NCBI RefSeq assembly: GCF_000204055.1
Contig: NW_006768766.1
Coordinates: forward strand, 1,480,941 to 1,544,940
Reading direction: 5' to 3'
DNA: 64,000 nt
From: Melampsora larici-populina 98AG31
Lineage: Eukaryota > Basidiomycota > Pucciniomycetes > Pucciniales > Melampsoraceae
Part shown: piece by piece, positions 9,972 through 21,269 of the stretch
How positions within the stretch are numbered: the stretch's first letter is position 1
How the letters are laid out: each line of letters begins with the position of its first letter
Notes under the pieces: generated by a model
What the model was told of the DNA's origin: nothing
Databases searched by the model: none
The model's input: only the letters and a program-made list of their open reading frames with translations
Program-made: the position numbers and the translations under genes

Positions 9972-12324
9972 GTTGCTGAAGATCCTCGACAACAGCTTCC
10001 GGCTTGCTCAGCTCATCTTCACACTCAGATATCCGGCATAAATGTACAATGTCCTTCAACGTAGTAACCCCATATGAAACCCATAGGTCCATACTGATTA
10101 GCAACAGACGTCGGTAAATGACCTCAATCAAGATTCCTTCGATTTTCCTTACAGCTCCATCATCGATATATGCCGTTTGTCCTTTGAAGAATCCCAGCGA
10201 GTCTTTGTCGTTGTCTATCATTATAGTCTTTCTCGTACTTCCGAATGCTAGTGAACGTTCTCTCTCCATGTTGAATCGGTGTATGTTGCCTATGTTTGAG
10301 TGTGTTTTTTGATGATCATTCAGACGACCTTTTCTATTTTATTTTGTATTTTTTAATGTTCAAATCTGCCCTCTCCAACAAATAAAGTCACTGGAGACTT
10401 CAAGGTCCCTCTTCAATATTGTTTGCAAGTTCAAACCCCTGGATCTCTTGTATGCTCCTATCTTGCATGATTTTATGGATATGCCCAGCCACTGTTTAAA
10501 TGCAAACTATGATGCCAAATCTATGAGCCCCTCATCTCTTTGTTCCTATCTTGATATCTGAAGTCCAGTGTCCAAGGCTTGCGCATACAAGAAAGTGGGC
10601 AGCATATTTTGGTTGTGTCATATGTGTAACACGACGCGCATTCCGACCACACATTCTGATCATCTCTTGATCAGCGGATTGAGCATATGATCGACGATAG
10701 AGCATCACTGCTTGCGTGTCACCTCGTGTCACCCAAGACAAACTTCGATAAGAATAAACGTCCGTCTAAAGTTTGTTTCAATCGTAGATCCCAACAGCAG
10801 TCCCAAGCTACCTCCGAGATAAGGCTGAAGGGTATCTAACCAAAGCTTAGAAAGTTTGGAAACCGATATCGTCTTTGTCCATGGAAACAGAGTATACAAC
10901 ATAAGTGAAAATACAACATGAATTATGGGGGAAAAGAGAAAAGAGATGACGAGAGAGGTACACTGTGACGTACATAAGACGACAATCAATGTGACGATCA
11001 ATGATTTACCCAAGTTCTTCGACGCTTGTCACACTTTTAATCGTCGTATCGAGGAGCTTCCCGAAATCCGGAGTCCTGGTCAAACGACCGAACGTCAATC
11101 TCATCAAGCTTCATCAATGAGAATGATATATCATAAGAGGCAGAGGAGCTTTTGTAGATGTGATATGATGTATCTACAAAGGGTTCGAACCTCGGCAACT
11201 TTTGAAGGCTTTATATGCTCCAAAAACCGACGACCTTTTATCTTTGTGCTCGGGCAAGTGATTAATCCAGTGAAGTGTATACTGAGGATAATCGAATTGC
11301 TGGTTGCAAACTATTACCAAATGCTTCCATCACCCTCAGGGGTTGTTGGGGAATTTCTGAGCCCCTAGGGGTATAAACATTTTTGTGACTGACGTATGAA
11401 TTAAGAATGAGTCATGGAGATTTTCGATTTATTTGCTCCTGGTCCTATCTGGCATCTTTATCCATGCTGGTGTTATCTCTTGCATGCCTGAATCGAGTAT
11501 TAAGAATTGTTTCCTTTGATACCATGGGAGCTGGTAGGAAGTTATGTTTTATTGCTTTTAAATTGAAATTGGTCAACAGAAAACCTTGGAACAAGGACTC
11601 GCATATTTTTATCGCGTTGGTCATTTGAGTAAATGAATAGAGTAAATTTGCAACTAAACACAAATGATGAGATGTCACAATCGCTACATACAAACATCTG
11701 GCCTTATTTGACAGACCAAGAATCATGGATGGTCCGAGAAAACCGTAAAGCAATGTGATGCAAATGAGAGAACGAAGCTCAGTGCTTTTTAACTCTCCAT
11801 GCCCAGGAGATTTGGAACTGAAGAGATCTAAGCAGCATGTGGCCGCTGGAGGGATACGAAAGATCAAGTTCGATATTCGAGCAAGCGGCCGAGAGGAAAA
11901 GGTTAGGGGATTCTCAACTGAACTGCTTTGAGGTTTCGGCCGGCAAATGCATGGAAAGTTGGGCGTTCGGAAAAAACTTGAGATGCGACTTAAGATACTC
12001 CGATGTGAATTTCAAAAATAATGGAAAGTTTCTTTTATGGGTATTAAGTCATGCTTGTTTTTCATTGGTACAGGAATGGATATCGTGACAAGGATGATTT
12101 GGTGTTATATACATGGTCATAAATGGGTATTAAGTCAAGCGTGGTTTTGGTTTATACAATAATGGATGTCGTCACGTATTGGTCTGGTGCTATATACATA
12201 GTCATGATGAGAAGGATGAAAAATAGAAAAATTGGAAACCAAACATCAGAAGAAATGAGGCGAATAAACAACATGCTCAGAAAAGTAGATAAAATAGCGA
12301 AGCGCTGCAAAACTGATAGCCAGA
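9972..12324. other. Intergenic, no confident gene
   Basis: The region holds scattered short ORFs. Two minus-strand stretches (10729-11013 and 11445-11867) encode hydrophobic segments, and a possible exon-like stretch ends near 11005 at a GTAAAT donor. I could not join these into a convincing gene, so a decayed or poorly read membrane-protein gene remains possible. An 86-bp tandem duplication lies at 12037-12208. Confidence 0.4.
12037..12208. repeat. Imperfect tandem duplication, period about 86 bp
   Basis: The block starting ATGGGTATTAAGTCA at 12037 is repeated with substitutions from 12123. Both copies continue through a GGTGYTATATACATRGTCAT segment. The repeat lies just 3' of the six-exon gene that ends at 12325. 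Confidence 0.65.
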
Positions 12325-14508
12325 TCACTCAGCCTTCTTTTTATCTTTCTTTGCCTGCTGGAGAGCCAGCTTCTCCTGCTTGGCGATTCGAGCTTGTTCA
12401 CGGAATTGAGCCTTTTCTTGTGCCATCATTTCCTTTGCTTCTTTCTTTTCTCTAGCTAATCGTTCCTTTTTCTCCTTTTTGGATTCACCTGGGGAGACAT
12501 CGGATGTTTCAGAAAGGAGGGGTACCTCAGCCTCCGGAACAGCAGTTGTGTCTTGCTCTTCAGCAGGAGCGTTGAGTGCATCTTCAGCGCGTTGCTTCTT
12601 GATTTGTTTTTTGACTTGAGCTCTGTGCTTTCTCTCTTGATGTACGGTCTTGCGTTTAGTAATCCATTTGCGAGTAATCTTGATGGGAGAACGCTCAGGA
12701 CGACCTTTGAGAGACCAGACATATTCAACGGCAGCTTTCTTCATGTATCGAGCAAGATCCTCTGAGACACGGTCTTCATCAAGAATGTGTCGCTCCAAGA
12801 GTTCTTCAGGTAAGCTGGCTCGGAAGGCGGCCAACAACTCACGTACAACTTGTGGATCGGGTTTGTGTAGGGTAGGTTGCAGTTTGATACGCTCCCCTGA
12901 AGGTTGAGTAGCACCGTCTTGATCAACGGGGGTGTCTTGAGCAGGGCTTTCGACGACAACAGCCGTTTCTTGAAGAGCTGGAAAGGTTAGAGGATCTATG
13001 CGGTGGCAGATGTCGTACATCAAGCTGATCAATGGGTCAAAGATGGCTTGATTGGCCGGGGTGATACGGAAGAGTTCGGGTCCGTCTTCAGAAACTTCAT
13101 TTGAACCTTCTGCAGATGCGCCAGGGACTCCATTGATTACTTCCCCGGTAGAAGCACCACCCTCGATTGCTTTTTGTGCGCTCTTGCTTTTCTTGGTCTT
13201 CTTGGTACTCTTGGGCTTTTTGTTCTTCTTGGCGGCGGACGTCAAAGCTTTGACCTTTCTCCAACCGTAGACTTGGAAAGCCAAGTAGGCGAGGGTGATT
13301 TCGACAGAGAAGGCCGGAGCAAAGAAATCACTGTTAAGACGATGATGTCAGTACACTTCGTGACTCCTGATTTAGTGCGATTAAGGGGTATCTTACATTC
13401 CAATTGCGATGGGCATGAAGGCACTGGCACTAGGTAGATTGATAGAGGAACGAATGGGGTCAATAGCAGCGCTTTGTGATAGTTTTCCAGTGGGTCGGGC
13501 TTACATTATTAATCGGACCATAACACGTCTTTTAGTGCGGCGGAGAAGCACATTGATATCATGACGCAACTCTTCTTCGGTAGGTTGATAAGGCTGATCC
13601 TCTTCGTCTGGTCGAGGCTCGCCAGCGTATGCGGGAAAAAACACAGTGACCTAGGGAAATGGTGACGCGTCAGAAAATGCCTAGCATGTAGTGAAGAGCC
13701 CGACTAACCTCTCCCAATTTAGACTTGGGTGGTAAGCGAGCTAACGTCTCGACGCAGGGACTAGGAAGCCACTTGGTAAGCATGTTGGCACCCTGTGTGT
13801 AAATTTAGGATGGAGGTGAGCTTTCAAGTCTATCCGGTGTAAGGAGGAAGATGATGAAGACAAACCCGAATGCAGCCACCCCTGATCTTTTGTAATCGGT
13901 AGAACTTTCCAGTCTTGGGGACTTCTCGGCGTTTGATTTGCTCACCAAATCTGACTTCTTGCTGATAATGACGTACCACCCTTTTGAGAATCTTTTCTTT
14001 GGGACGTTTGCCATCCTCGCCTTTCGGGGGCTTAGAGTACACAGAGCGAGGCGGAGTGCTGCGAAAAAGAGTTTTGAGGCTCAATACGAGTAGTAAAGTG
14101 GATGCGAAGCAATAGGTCGACTTACTATAACAAATAGGGAGTAGTGCTCTTCGAACGTCGGCCATTGACGGGGGCCGGGAACGGGATCATGAAGAGTACA
14201 CTAGGAATGGTGGGATCATTGTTGTCCAGGTTTTCATCGTCGCCCATTTGGCTTTCGGGAATTGCGCCCTCGATTCCGTGGATTGATCTTGGAATCTCAT
14301 CGTCAAAATCTTCCGAGTTGCTTGCTTCGAGCAGAACATCAGAGCTGTTGCGTTGCTCAGAGCCATGTTCCTCAGAGTCCTCTGGCAAAGTTGAGAGCTG
14401 ATCATTATAATCTTCGCCACTGATGGTACCCACACCAGGGATCATTGGGTTTGAGGCTACTTGGGCAGCGCTGGTGGTTGCTGGAACGTTCTGTGTGATG
14501 GAAGCCAT
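12325..14508 (-). CDS. Uncharacterised fungal protein with a central hydrophobic segment and Lys/Glu-rich tail
   Basis: Six minus-strand exons (14126-14508, 13866-14058, 13709-13792, 13505-13650, 13397-13429, 12325-13330) join in frame into 614 residues. All introns are GT-AG; exon 5 is only 33 nt. The first 100 residues are acidic and Ser-rich. A basic conserved-looking stretch follows (TPPRSVYSKPP, then KRVVRHYQQEV). About residues 265-300 are strongly hydrophobic and may span or insert into a membrane, followed by a Lys-rich patch. The last 100 residues are Lys/Glu/Gln-rich and probably a coiled coil. The order of blocks reminds me of a widespread family of uncharacterised fungal proteins, but I cannot name it and assign no function. 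The start at 14508 has a purine at -3; an upstream in-frame Met at 14637 would add a hydrophobic leader. Confidence 0.75.
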
Positions 14509-15355
14509 TGATAGAGTCTGAAGTGTAGTTAGGCGAAGCGTTGGAAGAAAAAATAAAGGCAAGAAAAATATGTGCTTGAATGACAAAAAAAAATTGATGA
14601 CTACTTTGACAAATAAATGGACTACAAAATCAATCAATGAATATGGTGAATATAAATCGAAGAAAGTATATCGAAGAAAGTATGTCGAATCGAATCGAAG
14701 AAAGTATAGAAAGGTGGAAATGGAACTTGACAGGTGAAGAGTGTGTCAATCCATCCTTCAAAAGGCTCAAGTTATATAATCGTCTTCCCGCGCATCGGAA
14801 GCTATCCCACACTTGCTGCTTCGCGTCTCTGGGTATCTCTGGGTAGGCCGCTCTCGTTTCTCGATGTCGCTGGTCCTACGCTGTTGACTATCGTTATACG
14901 GGAGTGACGTAGCAATTTGGCAACCACTTCAGCCTGAAGTCTCTGCCATGGTCCACAATTGCACCCTTAATTCAGATGGAAGTGTAGCAAATTGTGCTGG
15001 CTCGGGCAATCATTGATATCGCTTTCCGCCATGCGAAGTCCATTCGTTCCATTCGTGAGCAATAGATCTGGTTGCACGCACCGTCTCGGCCAATGTATAT
15101 TATTTCGTTCCCTGCCCAGCTCGTAATGTAGACTACCTTCCAGGCGAACTAACAATTGTTCAAATTCAAGCCCAGGTGCAATTTTGAGTTCAAGTTCGAA
15201 TTCAAAATCAAAACCCAAGTTCATGATGCGGATTCAAGTTCGGATTCAAGTTCAAATTCAAGTTCACCACTCGGCTTCAGGTCCAGTTTTCAGTTCAAAG
15301 TTCGAGTTCAAGTTCAAGTTCAAAGTTCAAAATTGGGATGTTCATCAAAACCCTA
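14509..15355. other. Intergenic, with a TTCAAG-rich simple repeat
   Basis: This is probably the promoter of the minus-strand gene ending at 14508. GAATCGAAGAAAGTAT-like units repeat at 14655-14705. From about 15160 to 15340 the sequence is a degenerate hexamer repeat of TTCAAG/TTCAAA. It ends just before the target duplication of the Mutator-like element. No gene is seen. Confidence 0.6.
15160..15340. repeat. Degenerate (TTCAAG)n simple repeat
   Basis: About 180 bases are built from TTCAAG, TTCAAA and TTCGAG hexamers. The repeat lies immediately outside the left end of the Mutator-like element. Confidence 0.75.
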
Positions 15356-15364
15356 ATAGTTAAG

Positions 15365-15562
15365 GGGTTAAGTGATTTTTACACTCGACCTTTTGCACTC
15401 CATATTGAGTGTAAAAGTGGCCGAGTGTAAAAATTAACATACAGGGGGGTAAGATAGAATTTTACACTGAATATCATTCAAATTCAGCTGTGCAAAACAA
15501 TCACGTGCAAAGTCACCTGTGTAAATTTCTAACTCGATGTGTCAAAGGTTGAATTTTGCACT
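15365..15562 (+). repeat. Left terminal inverted repeat of the MULE
   Basis: This segment pairs with 21063-21260 with few mismatches. It includes repeated GTGTAAA/TTTACAC and TTGCAC motifs. The outermost bases are GGGTTAAGTGATTTTTACAC. Confidence 0.9.
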
Positions 15563-16060
15563 TGATATCCTTACACTCCATTTGCAGTGTAAACACGTCA
15601 AGTGCAAAAGTCACTTTTGGGCGGGTAAATGATACTTTTGCATTCCAAAGGGTTTACACAAGATAAGTTGTGCAATGGGCTGGAGTGCAGAATTTGAAAA
15701 ATTCACCCCAGATATACAATTTTACACAGAACGCGACTTAGGCAAAAATAAAGTTGTTTCAATACTCAATGTCACGATATTAATTAATTCACTTACATAT
15801 CTCACGATATGTGCAGTATGTGTATGTTTCAGAGTCTCTCACTGTCTCAAATTTTGAATCACTGCTTAGCACAAAAAGTTATCCACCACATAATTGGCCA
15901 CTGTGTATTTCAAGAAGCCCGCCGCCATAGAATCACAGCACAATTCAAACAAAAACAAGAAGGAAGAAAAACTTGATGACTCCCGCGCTTACCTTCGCGA
16001 TCATGATCATTTGATTTTCTTATTGGAAAGAAAATGATTACAGACAGAAACCACAAATGA

Positions 16061-19000
16061 TCAAACTTTCGCCACTTTTTTCTTTTTTCCTTTTGGCTTA
16101 GCCTTAGCCTTGACTTCCATACTGGCCTCTTGTTTGACCGGTCCCACCCCTGCTAAGTTCGGTTCAATCTTCTTGGCCTTGACCACTCCTTTCTTGCCGT
16201 TTGCTATTTTCCTAGTAGTCCTTGCTTCTTGCTTGAATGGTGAAGGAGAAGGCGATTTGACAGGGCTAGAATCAGGAGCTGGTTGCTTGATACGGAGGCG
16301 CAGGGTCAGTGGATCCGTTTGAGCGCCCTTGGGTGGATGGGTGACCTCGTGGTCATCCAGCATGTCCTTGCTGGATGACTCGTTCGCCGCGTCGAAAGAA
16401 TCCTCCAACTCATATGGTTTTTTTTCGATTAAATCACCTTCATCGTGGGTATGATCTTGATGGCGATGATGATCCAAGACTGGTGGGCCTGCCATGGAAC
16501 AAAGTAAATAAATATAGGGAAAAAAGGCGGAGGCATTCAAAGACTTGTCAAACAACTTACAAGTCGATGAAAAAGCCGCCTTTGCCTGACTCCCATTGCG
16601 ATGGCCCTTATTCACATTGTGCTGTCCAAGAACCGGAGGACCTGACACCACATACGATACGAAAACAAATTAATCATAAATAAGGGAATCGAGTAGAAAG
16701 GAAAAATAATGAACTCACACGTTGATGTGAATGCTTGCTTGGACATGTTACCAAAATGTCCTCTGGTTGAAACACCATCACCAGGACCATTGGCATCGAC
16801 CACGGTTGAGGTGACTTTGTAAGATGGCAAGTCCTCTTCAATTTGCTCCTCCACACCTGCCATGTCGACGGCGGTAACAAAAGGTACATCACCAAGCGCC
16901 TCCGGGTTCTTTTGAGTTATTTTGGCTACCCCACGATCAATGGTCTTCTGTTCTTCAGAGGTCGGCTTCCGAGAGTACACCAGCCAACTAGTCGAAGGCT
17001 GAGCCCCCGAGATCAAGCTGAGATCCCGACCAAGGAGTTGCGCTCGACCATCGTCCTTGCGATCGTCGTAATACCATACTCCTTGAGCCCCATCAACGAC
17101 TCTAACCACCTTGCACCAGTAGTGGTTGTATCCCCAAAAACCACGTGAGACCACTTGATAAACCGTTTTGTCAAAGGTGAGCGATTCCGGCCATTGCATC
17201 TCCCCCATAAAGCTATCACAAACGTCCTCTGGAAGAGCAGCAGCGTTTCCGAGGTGAAAGTAGAGATTCATTGGGTTTTTGGTGAAGTCCAACCGAGATC
17301 GTTCATACAACTGAGGAATATCAGCTGATACGACATTGCTGTTGCTGTCTTCTCTATCATCAGGAGAGTCAGGCCGGCCTGACATCTCCTGCTTGCGGCG
17401 GTTTCGGCAGGTAGGGCAGCATCGAGGACTCGTCGAGAACATACCATCGGTGTGCCAAAAAGATAAGAGTTGCGTGATATCTGAGTATTCCAGGCCGGCT
17501 TCATGGAAAAGAGATGATGTAATGGTAATTGAGATCTTAGTCGCAATCTCACTTTCTTGATGAGCAGGGTGTTCGGTACATTGAAAGTCGCGTAACAGTT
17601 GATAAGAAAATTGCCGTCCAATGGAGGTTGGGAGATTGCGTTTATTGAGCAAGAGGTAATCAAGGAACAAGTCGGCCGAACAGAAAGCATCCGTAATGAA
17701 AGAGGTGGGTGAAATATTTTGAACGGCTGAATGTAAAGACTTGAGGCCTCGTGAGAGTACCGACTTAATGTGAGAGGATTGATTCATTTCTGCAGAGGCT
17801 CTTGAGGAAAAGTGGCGAATAAGCTTGGACCCTATGTCCTTACCTTTGCCATTCGAGCCCTCCATCCACAACGGAGAAAATGCAGGATAGAGACTTTCCA
17901 ACGTTGCCGTTTCCCAACATCGATTTTGCTTGCCTCGATCGTTGCTCGCGGAATAGGATTGGTATGATGAGTGTCGGTCGCGGTTCACATTGGTGGATCC
18001 TACCGGGCGGCCACCCTTCTTAGGACGAAGGAGGGTGTCGGTGGTATCTGGAGGGCGTCCATCATTGGCGTCCAGTTTGCGCCGAGTTCGCTCTTTGGAC
18101 CAACCCAGTGTTTCCACGATGGAGTCCCAGTTTCGGCCATACTTGACTGGGATTCCACGTCGAATCTGGGAGAAGTCGCGCTTCAAAGATTCTGTAAATA
18201 GAAGCAACTGTACAAACCCTTGAACAATAGTACAGTGACCCGAACTGGGAAAGCACCAGGGGAATCAGTCAACGGGAAATCCTATGTAATGGAGATAGGT
18301 CGCTCTTTCACAGAGAGATCACTTACGTCAAGATGTAATACTGGCGGTGCATGGATTCTTGACCATTCGTGGTATCAGGAAGCGATGCCTCAAGGTCCTC
18401 CTCACCTTCAATGGGTGGATCGTCCAACGGAAGACGCTCACGCGCCACAAACAGCATGCTATGGATGTCTGAGGTGTTCCACCAGTCGATCCAGGCCTTG
18501 GCTTTGGGGAACAGACGGGCAATTTGATCGAACTTGTCCCGAAGATTCATTCCACCAGGCTTATCTGGCTTGAGAAGGTCGAGAGCGAGGCGTTCGAAGT
18601 CCGCCTAATGAGACCAATCAAAAAGATTGTTAGTGTTTTCGAGATAAACTTCAGAGCACCTAGGATGTATGAGACTTACAACTTTACTTGCATCAACTAT
18701 ATTGCGATTTTTCTTCACTCGGGTAATTGATTGACGATAATGTTCATGGCATCCCTTTAACTTGCTCAAAGCCTTGGCGGGATCGTTTTCCTTGAAGACG
18801 TTCATGTACGCACTAATGAAGCCCTTTCTTTGGGCAGAAGAAAAATCCACGACTTGTTGAACCAACAAGTCCCGCTCGTGGTAGGTGATGTCGGATTGGT
18901 AGATCTGTTGGAGGAGTGTGGTGAAGTGAGCCCGATAACGTCCTTCTTCAAGGCCCCACAGCCAGGTGAGCTGAATAGGGATCCAGCGATGCATGATCTC

Positions 19001-20342
19001 GCTATACATCGAGGTCGTGAGTAGGTAACCGTGGTTGAAGAAGCGGTACGTGACGTCAGATAGGAGTCCCCCGGAATACATCCTGTTGTCCTTATCCCGC
19101 CGTACCAGTTGTTCCGCCATCCATTCCGATTGGAATGTGATGTGAACATCTGTGCCGAGAAGAGAGGTTGAGATCAACCTGAGACCGTTCCTAAACCCAC
19201 CAGAGATTAAGGTCATTCCTTTATTAGCACATTTGTGTCAGGAGAGTATATGTATTTGTCAAAGAAAGAACTTACCTGCCCCAATGCAACAGATCCATGA
19301 TCAGCCGGTCACCTCCACCAAGGCTTTCTTTTTCGGGCATGAGGCCCTTTTCGACCAGAACCTTGCGTCGTAAATAGCCTAGGCGGCCTCCATTACCAAA
19401 AGCAGGATGTATGTCGACAACCGGGGCAGTGACCGTCTGGCCTGCACTAGCTTGCCCAACCTGTAATGAGACCTGAACAACAGAGACGTCAGGAAGACCA
19501 CTTGAGCCAGTGGTGTTCGAATGATACTCACCTTCAGAACCAAAGGTCCGGCCTTTGGATTGGAAACTAACTGGGCCGTTAGAGCACGCATAGCTAGAGG
19601 GTCCGCCTTTTTGGACGAGGGCCAGACATGCTTATGGATACCGGTGTGTCGAAGGACGCCCCAGCCGGTGGCCTTCTCAATATCGAATCAGCAGTTCGAA
19701 TCCGGGCATTGAGTCCATTGGTGGTTTCCACTACATTCAACAGCAGGACAAATCGGGAACCTAATGACCATGTAACACATAGGAGGTTAAGACTATTGTA
19801 ACGTGACATCATTAAAAGAAAACTCACTCCAAGATCAGTTCAGCTGCTTTCCCTTCGGCAGTAGGAGGCGGCGCAGCGTAATCACAGAATTCGTCGTCAC
19901 AATGTAACACTCCGAGACACTTAAACCAAATGGTCTTCCATTTGGACTCCTCTTTGCTACCTTGCGACTTTTGAGTGTGTGGATATGCAATGTAGCCAAA
20001 GTTAGTGATATCGTCTCCGGGTAATCGAACAAAAACGGTGTTGCCATTAGGATAAATTGGGTATCCTTGACTATCACAGGTTGATCCATGGTCAATGAAG
20101 GTCGTCAAGTCACCGGTAGCCGGGACAGGGATCTTGAACTTCTTTCCGGTCTTCTTGGGGCGATTTCTTTTTTTCTTCTTCTTCTCGCCTGATGAAATGA
20201 CGATTGCATCATTTGAAGTAGCTACAACGGGATCAGGGAAAGTAACGCGAGTCTGAGTTTGAACGAGAGACTGAGTTTGATTTCGTGAAGGGTCAGGGGT
20301 ACTCGGAATTTCGAAGTCGCTGGGGAATTCATGTTCAGACAT
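16061..20342 (-). pseudogene. MULE transposase with WRKY/GCM1-like zinc finger and deubiquitinase-like domain; one nonsense codon
   Basis: Eight minus-strand exons (19828-20342, 19532-19760, 19276-19472, 18680-19190, 18327-18604, 16719-18244, 16561-16641, 16061-16488) join in frame over 1,254 codons. A Cys/His cluster in exons 1-2 (FKCLGVLHC...CDYA, ECSGNHQWTQCPDSNC, RHTGIHKH) fits the WRKY-GCM1 finger known from Mutator transposases. Exons 3-5 hold the DDE core: GGLLSDVTYRFF gives the first Asp and TTNGQESMHR the last Glu. Exon 6 resembles a ubiquitin-specific protease: ITDAFCSADLFLDYL as a possible nucleophile helix, then GYNHYWCKVVRV...VWYYDD as His and Asp blocks. The tail is Lys/Pro-rich. 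The only disruption is TGA at 19690-19688, where the family has Arg (CGA) after the finger's Cys. The protease assignment is fold-level inference. Confidence 0.85.
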
Positions 20343-21062
20343 CTTGAGCAAGATGAGTAAGTAGCAAGGTATTTCCTTTGATGTAGGAAGTATGTAAGTG
20401 TTGTCGAATTGAATGAAATGATGGGATCGATACAATCGGTAGAGTTGATAGAGCAGCAATACGACAGAGGGTGTTGGATTGTAAGTATCGGATTCTGGAG
20501 ACGACGACGATGGGGGTCTGGTAAGCGAAAAGGAACTGAGTCTTTCGTGGTATCCATTGGGGCTATGGGGAGGTATACGCAGGGGAACGAGTGCCATTGC
20601 GAGATCAATAAGAGGTGTCAGGTGTCAGCTCTAAAGGCGTTCTGAGATGGGTTGGTTGGAGGCTCCCAGGTCGATTGGATCCAGGAATTGATCTATCGGT
20701 GGTGCCTTTTAAGGAATCTGGGGTGGATGATAAGAGCTTTGGGCGTTGGTGTGATAGATGGTGGTGGTGGTGTCTTCGGTGATGATAGTGTTAGGGCATC
20801 GGAATGATGGGGGAAGGGCATCAAGCAGCATAGTGTTACCGGTCGGATCTGGTCGGATACTGCTGCAGGGATATGTTGATTGAATGCTTGGCGATGGGGT
20901 GCAAACTTATACTTTGGCGGTGATCTTTTGAAAAAAGACATACAAGGGCTTTACGTCCAACTTTGAGTGTAAAGCTTTTGGGGTGCAAAATTAGAATTTG
21001 AGACCCTATGCAGATTTTTGCCCTGTGGATTTCTTGCCCTGAATAACGTATGTAAAAGTTAC

Positions 21063-21260
21063 AGTGCAAATTTCAAACTTTGACACATCAACTTAGAAAT
21101 TTACACACGTGACTTTGCACGTGATTATTTTGCACAGCTGATTTCGATAGATATTCAGTGTAAAATTCTATCTTACCCCCCTGTATGTAAATTTTTACAC
21201 TCGGCCACTTTTACACTCAATATGGAGTGCAAAAGGTCGAGTGTAAAAATCTATCAACCC
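21063..21260 (-). repeat. Right terminal inverted repeat of the MULE
   Basis: This is the complement of 15365-15562. It ends in CTATCAACCC at 21260, directly followed by the second copy of the 9-bp target duplication. Confidence 0.9.
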
Positions 21261-21269
21261 ATAGTTAAG

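Larger units (their letters stand above)
15365..21260. mobile_element. Complete Mutator-like (MULE) DNA transposon, 5,896 bp
   Basis: A 9-bp direct repeat, ATAGTTAAG, flanks the element at 15356-15364 and 21261-21269. A target duplication of 9-11 bp is the hallmark of Mutator-like elements. The termini are inverted repeats of about 198 bp (15365-15562 and 21063-21260), beginning GGGTTRA. The repeats and adjoining 150 bases are crowded with GTGTAAA and TTGCAC motifs in both orientations, probably transposase-binding sites. One multi-exon minus-strand gene (16061-20342) fills the interior. Both ends and the duplication are preserved, so this is a full-length insertion, though its gene carries one nonsense codon. 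Confidence 0.93.

Noticed and set aside
11178..11192. tRNA B-box-like GGGTTCGAACCTC
   Set aside because: No matching A box, acceptor stem or anticodon arm lies upstream at the right distance.
10729..11867. A minus-strand multi-pass membrane protein gene
   Set aside because: Hydrophobic ORFs and an exon-like end near 11005 were seen, but no set of splice sites gave a continuous frame.
13472..13504. 33-nt intron in the six-exon gene
   Set aside because: Too short for fungal splicing. The acceptor at 13430 gives a 75-nt intron and keeps the frame.
20343..20597. Upstream extension of the MULE transposase to the Met at 20597
   Set aside because: The added sequence is low-complexity and lacks domain likeness. 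The Met at 20342 precedes the typical acidic N-terminus.
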